A stretch of 15,583 nucleotides of DNA from an uncultured Eubacteriales bacterium (lineage in GTDB: Bacteria; Bacillota; Clostridia; Christensenellales; CAG-917), in contig USEV01000004.1 in the NCBI GenBank assembly GCA_900553825.1, forward strand, positions 1-15,583, read 5' to 3'. The notes under the pieces were generated by a model that did no database searches, was not told the origin of the DNA, and saw only the letters and a list, made by a program, of their open reading frames with translations. The first letter of the stretch is position 1. The number at the start of each line of letters is the position of its first letter. A program made the position numbers and the translations under genes. Shown piece by piece: positions 6,934 to 15,162 of the stretch.

Positions 6934-6945
6934 TGCCGATTTCGC

Positions 6946-6974
6946 TTGTGCGCGGCGAGCGCGTGTGATATAAT
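6946..6974 (+). promoter_or_regulatory. Predicted extended -10 promoter for smc-ftsY
   Basis: TTGTGC (6946-6951), a 17-bp spacer, then TATAAT (6969-6974) preceded by TG one base upstream (TGATATAAT), an extended -10. The predicted start is near 6980, leaving a leader of about 24 bases. Confidence 0.75.
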
Positions 6975-7003
6975 ATTGTAAATTTGCGTAAAGGCAGGAC
7001 ACA

Positions 7004-10000
7004 ATGAAACTTAAAAACATCGAGCTCCGCGGCTTCAAGTCGTTTGCCGACAAGGTGGACATCCCTTTCCTCAAGGGCGTCACCGCAATCATCGGACCGA
7101 ACGGCTGCGGCAAATCAAATGTCGCGGACGCCATAAGGTGGACTCTCGGCGAACAGAGTGCCAAGCAGCTCCGCGGTTCGAGCATGCAGGATGTCATCTT
7201 TGCCGGCACCGACAACCGCAAGAGTATGTCCTACTGCGAAGTGTCGCTCGAGTTCGACAACTCCGACAAGCAACTGTTTCCTTCGCTTCCCTTCGACGAT
7301 GTCGTCATCACCCGCAAGCTTGACCGCGGCGGCGGCAGCGAGTATTACATAAACCGCACGCGTTGCCGCAAGCTGGACATAGTCAACCTTCTGCACGACA
7401 CGGGCATCGGCAAAGAGGGTTACAGCATCATCGGACAGGGCAGAGTCAAGGAAATCATCGATGTCAAGCCCGAGGTTCGCCGCAAGATATTCGACGAGGC
7501 GGCGGGCATTTCCAAGTTCCGCGCACAGCGCAAGGCCTCGGAGGACAACCTCGCAAAGGCGGAGGCGAACCTCAACACCATCAACGAGCTCATCGGCGAA
7601 ATCGAAAGGCAGATTGCGCCTCTCAGGAAGCAGGCGGAGACCGCGAAAAAGTACGCCGAACTGCGCGAACAGCTCAAAATTCAGGAAGTCAACCTTTACA
7701 TCTACAACTACGAGAACAACCAGAAGATAAAGCAGAAAATCTATGACCGCATAGAGGCCGCCGCAAACGAGCTCAAACAAAAGGAAGCGGCGTTCATCGC
7801 GAGCGTCAACGAATACGAGAAGTGCCTGCGCGAATCGGGCGGCATCGACCGTCTTTCCGAGGACTACAACGCCGAGCTCATCGCCCTCAAAGTCGACGCG
7901 GAGAGGGTGCTCGGTCAGGCGAATGTCGCGAAGGAGAGGATAGGCAACATTCAGGCGGAAATCAACCGTCTGACCACCGAGGTGCAGAGCATCGAGGCGC
8001 AGATTGCCGTGTCCAGGGAGCTCATATCGAAGAGCGAGAAAGGCAAGGAAGCGGAGCTTGAGGCTTACACCGTTTCCTCCAAGGAATACGAGAAGCTCGC
8101 AAGCAAGCTGGACCTCGTCTCCAAGACCCTGGAAGGGCGCGAGAGCGACCTCGAAGTCAGAAACCGCGAATATGTCAGCGCGCTCGAACATCTCGGCGAG
8201 GTCAAGGGCAGCGTCGCCGGCATCATGGCGGAAAAGACCATCAACGAGGAGAGGCTCAAGAACCTCAAGGAGCTTCTGTCTTCGCAGAAGTCGCAGCTGG
8301 ACGCCGAGGAGACCAACCTTTCCATCTTCGATTCCAAGGCAAAGGCGGGCAAGGAGGAGGTGCGTCGCCTCTCCGTCGAGAACAACGAGACCCGCCAGCT
8401 CAAGAACGAGGCGAGCGAAGCCGTCAAGGAAATCGAACACGACATCTCGACACTCAACTCCAAGCTCGGGCTTGCCGAAGGGCAGCTCCGTCTTTTCACC
8501 TCAATCAAAGAGGAGTACGAGGGCTTCCAGGAGGCGGTCAAGCGCCTCATGCGCGACGCCAAGTTCGACCCCGCGCTCAAGAGCCGCATAATGGGCGTGC
8601 TCGCCGAGGTCATCACGGTGCCCGAGGGCTACGAATCCGCGATCGAATACGCCCTGGGCGCGGCGCTCCAGAATGTGCTTGTCGAAACGGAACGCGACGC
8701 GGCGCAACTCATCACCTACCTCAAACAGAAGAGTTACGGCAGAGTCACATTCCGTCCGCTCACTTCCTGCCGTCCGAGGCCTTTCCCCAACGAATATACC
8801 CCCGCGCTTCACGAACAGGGCAGCTACGGGCTGGCGTCCGACCTCGTCAAATGCGACGAGAAGTTCATGCCCTTTGTCAAGACCCTGCTCGGTTCGACCG
8901 TCGTCGTCGACGGCATGAGCACGGCGGAACGACTTTACAGAAAATACAATCAGGGCTTCAAAATCGTCACGCTCGACGGTGAAATCTATTCACGCGGCGG
9001 CGAAATCACGGGCGGTTCGCGCCGTTCGCAGAACTCCGGGCTTCTTTCGCAGGAAAAGCAAATCGAGCAGGCGAAGAAGAACATCGAGCGCATACGCTCC
9101 AACATAGCGTCCCTGGGCGCGCAACGCGAGGAACGCTTGCAGGAAATCGACGACGCAGAACGCAGGCTGGGCGAGATATCCGCCGAGATATCCTCCGTCA
9201 GCATCGAGGCGTCCCTCAACGAGGACAAGGCGAAGCAGGCGGCGGAAATCGTGGAGAAACTCCGCGACGAGATTGCCGTCAACGCGCGCGAAGTCGAGGA
9301 AGTCGCCGTGCTCATCTCAGAGCTTGCCAACAAGCTCGCCGACATCGACAAAATCGAGACCGATGTCAAGGAGAAGCAGGAAAAGTACTCCATTTTGCTG
9401 GAGGCATCGAAGTCCGCCGGCGCCGAGCAGAAGTCGGAGCGCGAAAACCTCAACACCGAGGTAATGAACCTTCGTCTTAAGCTCGCCGAACATAAGAACG
9501 CGCTCGACGGTTACGAATCGGAGCTGTTCCGTTTGCGCCGTGACACCGGCGCGCTCGAGGAGGAGAGGCTGGACTTGCTTGCAGAGCTCAAAAACAAGCG
9601 CAACGACCTCGATTCCATCAAGAACGCTCCCGCAAAAACCGTGTTCTCCGCGGAAGACGAGGCGCGCATTAAAGAGCTGGAAAAGGAGATTGCGGGGCTC
9701 AGCGACCGCAAGAAAAAGCTTTCCAACCGCATCATAGAACTCGACGCGGAAAAGGCGCGGCTCAACGAGGAGCGCAGCGCGCTTGCCGAAAAGAAGATTC
9801 GCGACGAAGGCATGATAGAGCGCGTGGACGACGAAAACCGTTTCCTGCAGGAGCACATCCTCGAGGACTACAACCTGACTTACACCTCCGCGCTTCCACT
9901 CAGGCTCGAGGACTTCGAGCACCACGGCGCAAAGACGGTGATAAACGACCTCAAGAAGTCGATTTCCAAGCTCGGGGAGGTCAACCCGCTCGCAGTCCAG

Positions 10001-10597
10001 GACCTTGCGGACGCAGAGCTGCGCCGCGACGAGCACATCGCACGCCGCGACGACATCCAGGCGGCGCACGACGACATCCTCGAAGTCATAAGGCAAATCA
10101 CCGCCGAGATGACGGACAAGTTCACGGACGCTTTCGAAAAGATAAATGTCAACTTCCAGAAAGTCTTTGTCGATCTGTTCCAGGGCGGCAGAGGGGAGCT
10201 CCGCCTCGACACCAAGGAGACCGACGACCCCCTGGAAGCGGGCATCGACATCTTTGTCCAGCCTCCCGGGAAGAAGTTGCAGAACCTCTCGCTGTTCAGC
10301 GGCGGCGAGCAGTCGCTCATGGCAATCGCAATCATGTTTGCAATCATCATGCTCAAGCCGATGCCGTTCTGCGTGCTCGACGAGGTCGACTCCGCGCTCG
10401 ACGACGCGAACGCGAACATCTTTGCGGAATTTTTGAAGAAATTTTCCGCGGAGACTCAGTTCATCGTCATCACCCACCGCAAGGCGACGATGCGCCACGC
10501 GGACAACATCTTCGGCGTCACCATGGAGGAAAAGGGCGTCACGAAGATTGTTTCCATCTCCGTCGAAGAGGCGGCAAAACACGCCAAGGAGCTGTAA
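7004..10597 (+). CDS. smc: Chromosome segregation protein SMC
   Basis: 1197 residues, full length for bacterial SMC. It is the condensin ATPase that, with ScpA and ScpB, compacts and separates sister chromosomes. The head begins with the Walker A motif GPNGCGKS (31-38). Long charged coiled coils span roughly 165-525 and 680-1040, around a hinge of about 527-675 ending in GGEITGGS. The C-terminal head has the ABC signature FSGGEQSLMAIAIMFAI (from 1098; usual LSGGE, here Phe first) and Walker B VLDEVDSALDD (from 1124, with D1126 and E1127), then FIVITHRKATM. The ATG at 7004 has AAGG and AGGA upstream. It is followed with no gap by ftsY. scpA and scpB are not in the window. Confidence 0.98.
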   Translation: MKLKNIELRGFKSFADKVDIPFLKGVTAIIGPNGCGKSNVADAIRWTLGEQSAKQLRGSSMQDVIFAGTDNRKSMSYCEVSLEFDNSDKQLFPSLPFDDVVITRKLDRGGGSEYYINRTRCRKLDIVNLLHDTGIGKEGYSIIGQGRVKEIIDVKPEVRRKIFDEAAGISKFRAQRKASEDNLAKAEANLNTINELIGEIERQIAPLRKQAETAKKYAELREQLKIQEVNLYIYNYENNQKIKQKIYDRIEAAANELKQKEAAFIASVNEYEKCLRESGGIDRLSEDYNAELIALKVDAERVLGQANVAKERIGNIQAEINRLTTEVQSIEAQIAVSRELISKSEKGKEAELEAYTVSSKEYEKLASKLDLVSKTLEGRESDLEVRNREYVSALEHLGEVKGSVAGIMAEKTINEERLKNLKELLSSQKSQLDAEETNLSIFDSKAKAGKEEVRRLSVENNETRQLKNEASEAVKEIEHDISTLNSKLGLAEGQLRLFTSIKEEYEGFQEAVKRLMRDAKFDPALKSRIMGVLAEVITVPEGYESAIEYALGAALQNVLVETERDAAQLITYLKQKSYGRVTFRPLTSCRPRPFPNEYTPALHEQGSYGLASDLVKCDEKFMPFVKTLLGSTVVVDGMSTAERLYRKYNQGFKIVTLDGEIYSRGGEITGGSRRSQNSGLLSQEKQIEQAKKNIERIRSNIASLGAQREERLQEIDDAERRLGEISAEISSVSIEASLNEDKAKQAAEIVEKLRDEIAVNAREVEEVAVLISELANKLADIDKIETDVKEKQEKYSILLEASKSAGAEQKSERENLNTEVMNLRLKLAEHKNALDGYESELFRLRRDTGALEEERLDLLAELKNKRNDLDSIKNAPAKTVFSAEDEARIKELEKEIAGLSDRKKKLSNRIIELDAEKARLNEERSALAEKKIRDEGMIERVDDENRFLQEHILEDYNLTYTSALPLRLEDFEHHGAKTVINDLKKSISKLGEVNPLAVQDLADAELRRDEHIARRDDIQAAHDDILEVIRQITAEMTDKFTDAFEKINVNFQKVFVDLFQGGRGELRLDTKETDDPLEAGIDIFVQPPGKKLQNLSLFSGGEQSLMAIAIMFAIIMLKPMPFCVLDEVDSALDDANANIFAEFLKKFSAETQFIVITHRKATMRHADNIFGVTMEEKGVTKIVSISVEEAAKHAKEL

Positions 10598-11491
10598 ATG
10601 GGATTTTTCAAAAAGATTGCCGAGGGCATAAAAAAGACAAAGGACAACCTCTCAAAGAAGCTGTTTTTCGCCTTTTCGGCGCGTGCGCTCGACGACGAGT
10701 TCTACGAATCGCTTGAAGAGGCGTTGCTCTCCGGCGATGTCGGCATGAAAGCGACGGAAGAGGTCATAGAAGAATTGCGCGACCGCGCGTTCCGTGAAAA
10801 AATCAAAGCCCCCGAGGAAGCGAAAGAGCTCCTGAAGGACATACTTGTCGAGAGCATCGACTACGAAGTCGAGGAGTATTCCTATCCGCTCGTCATCCTG
10901 CTTTCGGGCGTGAACGGAGTGGGCAAGACGACAGCAATCGGCAAGCTTGCGCACCTGTTCCGCGAGTCGGGCAAGAGCGTCGTCGTGGCGGCGGCGGACA
11001 CCTTCCGTGCCGCAGCGAGCGAGCAGCTCGAGGTGTGGGGCGAAAGGGCGGGAGTGCGAGTCATACGCCATAACGAGGGCGCGGACCCCGCCGCCGTGGT
11101 GTTCGACGCCGTGTCGTCGGCAAAGGCGAAGGGCACCGATGTCATACTTGTTGACACTGCGGGCAGGCTCCACAACAAGAAGAATCTCATGGAGGAACTC
11201 AAAAAGATTTGCAGGGTGGTGGAGCGTGAGCTCCCCGAGGCGGATTTCCGCAAATATCTCGTGCTCGACGCGACCACGGGACAGAACGGCGTCATGCAGG
11301 CGGAAGTCTTTTCGGAGGCAATCGACCTGGACGGCATCGTGCTCACCAAACTGGACGGCACGGCAAAGGGCGGCGTCGTGCTTGCAATCTCCGCCGAGCT
11401 CGAACTCCCGGTGCTCTATGTGGGCGTGGGCGAGAAGATAGACGACCTCATCCCCTTTGACGCAAAGGACTTTGTCGACGCTCTCATCTGA
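10598..11491 (+). CDS. ftsY: Signal recognition particle receptor FtsY
   Basis: 297 residues. It is the SRP receptor GTPase that docks ribosome-nascent-chain-SRP complexes at the membrane translocon. It has only the N and G domains; the long acidic A domain of E. coli FtsY is missing, as in other Gram-positives. The N terminus MGFFKKIAEGIKKTKDNLSKK is a basic amphipathic helix of the kind used for lipid binding. GTPase motifs are GVNGVGKTT (104-112), DTFRAAA (134-140), DTAGR (186-190) and TKLDGTAKGG (250-259). The start directly follows the smc TAA, with AAGGAG six bases before the ATG inside the smc end, so translation is coupled. A strong terminator follows. Confidence 0.97.
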   Translation: MGFFKKIAEGIKKTKDNLSKKLFFAFSARALDDEFYESLEEALLSGDVGMKATEEVIEELRDRAFREKIKAPEEAKELLKDILVESIDYEVEEYSYPLVILLSGVNGVGKTTAIGKLAHLFRESGKSVVVAAADTFRAAASEQLEVWGERAGVRVIRHNEGADPAAVVFDAVSSAKAKGTDVILVDTAGRLHNKKNLMEELKKICRVVERELPEADFRKYLVLDATTGQNGVMQAEVFSEAIDLDGIVLTKLDGTAKGGVVLAISAELELPVLYVGVGEKIDDLIPFDAKDFVDALI

Positions 11492-11520
11492 GCGGCGTAT
11501 TGAAACCGCATAATCATCCG

Positions 11521-11549
11521 AAAGGCGCGCGCGAGCGCGCTTTTTGTTT
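11521..11549 (+). terminator. Strong intrinsic terminator after ftsY
   Basis: AAAG plus GCGCGC (11525-11530), tetraloop GCGA, GCGCGC (11535-11540), then TTTTTGTTT. The six G-C pairs are capped by a GNRA-type loop and the A-run can extend the stem. It lies 30 bases after the ftsY stop and closes the smc-ftsY unit. Confidence 0.9.
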
Positions 11550-11576
11550 ATTCCGCTTATTTTGGGCTCTTTTACG

Positions 11577-11648
11577 CTTGACAGCGTCACTCTAAAGATA
11601 TAGAATACTGTCAAGGCGTATGCCTTTACAAAGGTTTTCGCCTTGACA
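11577..11648 (+). repeat. Three CTTGACA repeats and a start-codon-pairing leader hairpin upstream of ylxM
   Basis: CTTGACA occurs at 11577-11583 (plus), 11609-11615 (minus) and 11642-11648 (plus), with centres 32-33 bases apart. The first overlaps the -35, the second the transcription start, the third the ylxM start codon. TGTCAAGGCG (11609-11618) and CGCCTTGACA (11639-11648) are perfect 10-bp inverted repeats. Inside them CCTT (11623-11626) can pair with AAGG (11631-11634), the putative ribosome site. In RNA the ribosome site and the TTG start could both be paired. Confidence 0.55.
11578..11606 (+). promoter_or_regulatory. Predicted sigma-A promoter for ylxM-ffh
   Basis: Exact TTGACA (11578-11583), a 17-bp spacer, then TAGAAT (11601-11606, five of six). 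The predicted start is near 11613. The -35 is part of CTTGACAG, which recurs inverted at the transcription start. Confidence 0.8.
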
Positions 11649-11981
11649 CAGGTTATGGACAGATTCGAGCTTGGCACACTGCGCGCCTACTACGGCGCAC
11701 TCCTCACTCCGCGTCAGAACGAGCTGCTGAGGCTGCACTACGACGAGGACATCTCTCTCGGCGAGCTCGCCGAGATGTATTCCGTGTCCCGCCAGGCGGT
11801 GCTTGACGCGATAAGGAGAGGGGAGAGGACCCTTTGCGAGTTCGAGCGCAAGCTCGGGCTTGTGACGAAGGAGCTCAGGGTGCTCGCTCTTGTCGGCGAG
11901 GCGGAGACGGCTCTCGCCGAGGGCGATACGGAGGCGTGCGCGAAGATTCTGAGCGAAGTGCGCGCCGCAATGGAGGAATAA
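11643..11981 (+). CDS. ylxM: YlxM family DNA-binding-like protein, putative SRP partner
   Basis: 112 residues. YlxM is a small helix-turn-helix protein with a sigma-70 region-4-like fold, nearly always encoded just before ffh and thought to modulate SRP or its RNA; its role is poorly settled. The helix-turn-helix is visible at about 37-58 (ISLGELAEMYSVSRQAVLDAIRR), preceded by the family YGALLTPRQNELL stretch. I chose the TTG at 11643 because AAGG lies 8 bases upstream; an ATG at 11655 would drop four residues and fits family length as well, but its AGG is only 2 bases away. The gene stops one base before ffh. About 30 extra residues follow the usual core. A repeat-rich leader precedes it. 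Confidence 0.85.
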   Translation: MTQVMDRFELGTLRAYYGALLTPRQNELLRLHYDEDISLGELAEMYSVSRQAVLDAIRRGERTLCEFERKLGLVTKELRVLALVGEAETALAEGDTEACAKILSEVRAAMEE

Positions 11982-13322
11982 ATGTCGGTTTTCGAAAGTC
12001 TTTCTGACAAGATGAACCACATCTTTTCGAAGCTCCGCAACAAAGGCAAGCTGACGGAGCTCGAAATCAAGCAGGCGATGAGAGAAATCCGCGTCGCGCT
12101 TCTCGAAGCGGATGTCAACTACGCCGTGGCAAAGGATTTTGTCGCCGCAGTGAGCGAAAAGGCGCTCGGCGAGGACATCCTCAAATCCCTCACCCCCGCG
12201 CAACAAATAGTCAAAATCGTCAATGACGAGCTCGTCGCCCTCATGGGCAGCAAACATCAGAAGCTGGCGGTTTCCGACCGTCCGCCCACGGTCTATATGA
12301 TGTGCGGACTGCAGGGCGCAGGCAAGACCACGATGTGCGGCAAGCTCGCGGTCTATCTCAAAAAACAGGGCAAGCGCGTCCTGCTCGTGGCGTGCGACAT
12401 CTACCGTCCCGCCGCAATCCAACAGCTCGGCATCGTCGGCAAGAAGGCGGGTGCGGAAGTGTTCGAGATGGGTCAGATCGACCCCGTCAAAATCGCCAAA
12501 GAGGGCATTGCCTACGCACTCAAGAACGGTTTAGACACCGTCATCATCGATACCGCAGGCAGGTTGCACATCGACGAAAAGCTCATGCAGGAGCTCGTCA
12601 GCGTCAAGGCGGCAGTCAATCCCGCGGAAATTCTCCTCGTCGTGGACAGCATGACGGGACAGGACGCAGTCACCGTCGCCGACACCTTCAACAAGACCCT
12701 GGATGTCACCGGCGTCATCATGACAAAGCTCGACGGCGACACCCGTGGCGGCGCGGCACTTTCCATCAAAGCGGTGACGGGCAAGCCCATCAAATTCAGC
12801 GGCACGGGCGAAAAGATGGAGGACCTCGAAGCCTTCCATCCCGACCGCATGGCAAGCCGCATACTCGGCATGGGCGATGTGCTCACCCTCATCGAAAAGG
12901 CGGAGCAGGCTTTCAGCAAGGAGCAGGCGGAAAACCTGCAAAAGAAGCTCAAGGAAAAGAGCTTCACGCTGGAAGATTATCTCGAACAGCTCGAGAGCGT
13001 CAAAAAGATGGGCGGCATCGGCGACATGATGAAGATGCTTCCCGGGCTTGCGGGCAAGGTCAAGAGCGACGAGCTCGACGAGGAAAAGCTCATGAAGGCG
13101 AAGGTCATCATCCAGTCCATGACTCCCAAGGAGCGTCGCAACCCCGAGATAATCAAGGGCAGCCGCAGGAAGAGAATTGCCCAGGGCAGCGGCACCAGCA
13201 TACAGGAAGTCAACCAGGTGCTCAAGCAGTTCGAGCTCACCCGCGACATGATGGCGCGCATGCAGAAAGGTGGCATGAAAGGGCTCCGCGGCATGAAGGG
13301 AATACCGGGGCTTCCGTTCTGA
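11982..13322 (+). CDS. ffh: Signal recognition particle protein Ffh (SRP54)
   Basis: 446 residues, normal length. Ffh binds SRP RNA and hydrophobic signal sequences and delivers ribosomes to FtsY, also encoded here. The N domain is about 1-90. GTPase motifs follow: GLQGAGKTT (109-117), DIYRPAA (139-145), DTAGR (190-194) and TKLDGD (248-253). The methionine-rich M domain starts near 300 and carries the RNA-binding SRRKRIAQGSG (394-404) and a Met-rich tail ending GMKGIPGLPF. GGAGGA lies four bases before the ATG, within the end of ylxM. The SRP RNA gene (ffs) is not seen in the window. Confidence 0.98.
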   Translation: MSVFESLSDKMNHIFSKLRNKGKLTELEIKQAMREIRVALLEADVNYAVAKDFVAAVSEKALGEDILKSLTPAQQIVKIVNDELVALMGSKHQKLAVSDRPPTVYMMCGLQGAGKTTMCGKLAVYLKKQGKRVLLVACDIYRPAAIQQLGIVGKKAGAEVFEMGQIDPVKIAKEGIAYALKNGLDTVIIDTAGRLHIDEKLMQELVSVKAAVNPAEILLVVDSMTGQDAVTVADTFNKTLDVTGVIMTKLDGDTRGGAALSIKAVTGKPIKFSGTGEKMEDLEAFHPDRMASRILGMGDVLTLIEKAEQAFSKEQAENLQKKLKEKSFTLEDYLEQLESVKKMGGIGDMMKMLPGLAGKVKSDELDEEKLMKAKVIIQSMTPKERRNPEIIKGSRRKRIAQGSGTSIQEVNQVLKQFELTRDMMARMQKGGMKGLRGMKGIPGLPF

Positions 13323-13346
13323 AAACGCACTTCAGCGTTTGTTTTC
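13323..13346 (+). terminator. Weak terminator or attenuator after ffh
   Basis: AAACGC (13324-13329), 6-base loop, GCGTTT (13336-13341), then GTTTTC. The stem is short, half A-T, and the T-run is interrupted, so partial read-through into rpsP is likely. The following AT-rich stretch to 13381 may contain a promoter (TTGTTT at 13340, GATATT at 13363, 17-bp spacing), but the match is poor. Confidence 0.4.
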
Positions 13347-13408
13347 GGAACATAAATACAGGATATTGAATTTATATATACGCCGCAAAACGGCAAAAGG
13401 AGAAACAA

Positions 13409-13648
13409 ATGGTTAAACTCAGACTCACCAGAATGGGCGCAAAGAAAGCACCTTTTTACCGCATCGTTGCCACCGATTCCAGAAAGGCACGCGACGGACA
13501 GTACATCGAGCAGATCGGCATCTATGATCCCGTCAGCGATCCCAAGGTAGTCCGCATCGACGCAGACCTCGCCAAGAAGTGGCTCGCAAACGGCGCACAG
13601 CCCACCGATACCGTCCGCAACCTCTTCAAAGAGCACGGCATTATTTAA
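13409..13648 (+). CDS. rpsP: 30S ribosomal protein S16
   Basis: 79 residues, usual length. S16 is an early-assembling small-subunit protein. The sequence [30 protein letters not shown] is a clear S16 N terminus, followed by the typical IEQIGIYDP and the C-terminal [13 protein letters not shown] strong ribosome site, AAGGAG (13397-13402), lies six bases before the ATG. A small GCCG/CGGC hairpin (13382-13394) precedes it. It begins the rpsP-khpA-rimM-trmD-rbgA cluster of ribosome and tRNA maturation genes. Confidence 0.98.
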   Translation: MVKLRLTRMGAKKAPFYRIVATDSRKARDGQYIEQIGIYDPVSDPKVVRIDADLAKKWLANGAQPTDTVRNLFKEHGII

Positions 13649-13656
13649 GGTGCGGT

Positions 13657-13896
13657 ATGGTCGAACTCGTCGAATATCTCGTAGGCAAGCTCGCCTCCGA
13701 GGGCAGTTGGTCGGTCGAGTTGCTCGAAAACGGTGAGGAATCCGACATCGTCGTCCGCGTCAGCGGCAAGGACATCGGCAAAGTCATCGGCAAACAGGGC
13801 AAAATCGCAAAGGCCATCCGCACCCTCGTCAAGGCGGCTTCCGCAAAGTCCCCGACGCGCTATAATGTCGTCATAGAGGAAATCAATGAAGACTGA
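13657..13896 (+). CDS. khpA: KH-domain RNA-binding protein KhpA (YlqC)
   Basis: 79 residues, the usual size. It is a single KH domain whose nucleic-acid-binding GxxG loop is visible in GKVIGKQGK (41-49; G45-K46-Q47-G48). Family members pair with KhpB and influence cell division and RNA stability in Gram-positives. The position between rpsP and rimM is diagnostic. The ATG at 13657 has AAGG six bases upstream, overlapping the rpsP stop. The 3' end overlaps rimM by 11 bases. Confidence 0.93.
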   Translation: MVELVEYLVGKLASEGSWSVELLENGEESDIVVRVSGKDIGKVIGKQGKIAKAIRTLVKAASAKSPTRYNVVIEEINED

Positions 13897-14392
13897 ATTC
13901 ACGGTTGGCAGAATTCTGCGTCCCCGTGGGCTCAAAGGCGTGGTCAAGGCAGAGGCGTATTCCGAAAACGCCGCGCGTCTGACCTCGCTTTCCCGCATGA
14001 GGGTTGGCGGCAGGGAATACGCCGTGGAGGATATGTCCGCAGAGGGTGAGTTTCTCTACATCAAACTCGCCGGCGTCGACACCCCCGAGGCTGCGGAAGC
14101 GTTGCGCGGCAAGGAGCTCAAAGTCCTCCGCGCCGATTTGCCCGAGCCTCCTGAGGGCAGACACTACATCGCCGACCTGCTCGGCTCCGATGTCATCGTC
14201 GACGGCGACAGAATAGGAGAGCTCACCGACATACTGCAATACGGCTCCGCGGATGCCTATGTCGTGCGGACAGCAGAGGGCAGCGTGAGTTTCCCCGCCA
14301 TAAAGGAGCTCATCCGCGACATCGACTCCGAAAAGGGCGTCATCACCCTCGACGGCAGAATCTTTGCGCGCACAGCGGTGTTCAACAAATGA
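13886..14392 (+). CDS. rimM: 16S rRNA processing protein RimM
   Basis: 168 residues, usual length. RimM helps mature the 30S head and binds ribosomal protein S19. The N-terminal domain opens with FTVGRILRPRGLKGVVKAEAYSE, a clear family signature, and includes AAEALRGKELKV; the C-terminal PRC-barrel domain is about 90-165 (YIADLLGSDVIVDGDRIGELTDIL to PAIKELIRDID). GAGGA five bases before the ATG lies inside khpA. The stop overlaps the trmD start as ATGA, so translation of the three genes is probably coupled. Confidence 0.96.
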   Translation: MKTEFTVGRILRPRGLKGVVKAEAYSENAARLTSLSRMRVGGREYAVEDMSAEGEFLYIKLAGVDTPEAAEALRGKELKVLRADLPEPPEGRHYIADLLGSDVIVDGDRIGELTDILQYGSADAYVVRTAEGSVSFPAIKELIRDIDSEKGVITLDGRIFARTAVFNK

Positions 14393-15162
14393 AATTTCAT
14401 GTCCTGACCATATTCCCCGAATACTTCTCCGTCCTCAACCTCGGCATAATCGGCAGAGCGATAGGCGACGGCAAATTTTCGGTGAATGTGGTCAACATCC
14501 GCGACTTTTCACAGGACAAGCACAAGAAGACGGACGATTATCCCTACGGGGGCGGCGCGGGCATGGTCATGACTCCCGACCCCATCGTGAGGGCAATCGA
14601 AGCCACCGACCCCGAGCACAAGGCGCTCCGCATCTACCTTTCGCCCAAGGGCGAGAGGTTTTGCCAATCCGTTGCGACGGAGCTTGCGGGGCACGAGGAG
14701 ATACTGCTCCTTTGCGGCGGTTACGAGGGCGTGGACGAGAGGGCAATCGAGCTTGCAATCGACCGCGAAATCTCAATCGGCGACTATGTGCTCACGGGAG
14801 GGGAACTCCCCGCGCTCGTGGTGATGAACGCCGCGGCACGCTACATCGACGGCGTGCTGGGGAGCGCGGAAAGCACCGTTGAGGAGAGCTTTTCCTCGGG
14901 GTTGCTCGAATACCCGCACTACACGCGCCCGCGCGTATACCGCGGACTTGAAGTGCCCGAAGTGCTTGTCGGAGGCAATCACGCCGAAGTCGCCAAATGG
15001 AGGGCGGAGAAGTCGCTCGAAATCACGGCGGCACGCCGACCCGACCTCATAAAGGACCTGCCTCCCGCGGAAAATCCCGAAAAGGGAAAGGGCAGGAAGC
15101 GGCGCTCGTCTGCCGAAAAGAACGGCGTCGACGCCGAAATGGAGAACACACCACAGACATGA
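14389..15162 (+). CDS. trmD: tRNA (guanine-N1)-methyltransferase TrmD
   Basis: 257 residues. It methylates G37 of tRNAs with SAM, preventing +1 frameshifting. It is a SPOUT-fold knotted enzyme. Visible motifs are YPYGGGAGM (51-59), YLSPKG (83-88), LCGGYEGVDERA (108-119), EISIGDYVLTGGELPA (127-142) and EYPHYTRP (174-181). By alignment from memory R151 matches E. coli catalytic R154, while E. coli D169 aligns with E166 (VEESF), a conservative change. A basic and polar tail of about 30 residues (from about 228, GKGRKRRSSAEK) follows the core. No strong ribosome site is seen; start and stop both overlap neighbours by ATGA, implying coupling. rplS, the usual next gene in many relatives, is absent. 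Confidence 0.96.
   Translation: MKFHVLTIFPEYFSVLNLGIIGRAIGDGKFSVNVVNIRDFSQDKHKKTDDYPYGGGAGMVMTPDPIVRAIEATDPEHKALRIYLSPKGERFCQSVATELAGHEEILLLCGGYEGVDERAIELAIDREISIGDYVLTGGELPALVVMNAAARYIDGVLGSAESTVEESFSSGLLEYPHYTRPRVYRGLEVPEVLVGGNHAEVAKWRAEKSLEITAARRPDLIKDLPPAENPEKGKGRKRRSSAEKNGVDAEMENTPQT

Larger units (their letters stand above)
6804..6945 (+). repeat. Cluster of four TGTTTCAC (parS half-site) repeats upstream of smc
   Basis: The 10-mer GATGTTTCAC occurs three times (6822-6831, 6889-6898, 6907-6916) and its reverse, GTGAAACAT, once (6925-6933). The 8-base core is exactly half of the ParB-binding palindrome TGTTTCACGTGAAACA. Copies three and four face each other in the parS orientation but are separated by 8 bases. 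No contiguous full parS is present. The last copy ends 12 bases before the smc -35. There is no gene in this gap. ParB binding is an inference. Confidence 0.6.

Noticed and set aside
7115..10582. Long minus-strand reading frames of about 420-440 codons opposite smc
   Set aside because: They mirror the smc coiled-coil codons, have no ribosome site or recognisable domain, and lie inside an unmistakable SMC gene.
11586..11614. Divergent minus-strand promoter using the inverted TTGACA at 11609-11614
   Set aside because: The sequence 17 bp away on that strand is AGTGAC, not a -10, and it would read toward ftsY's terminator with no gene.
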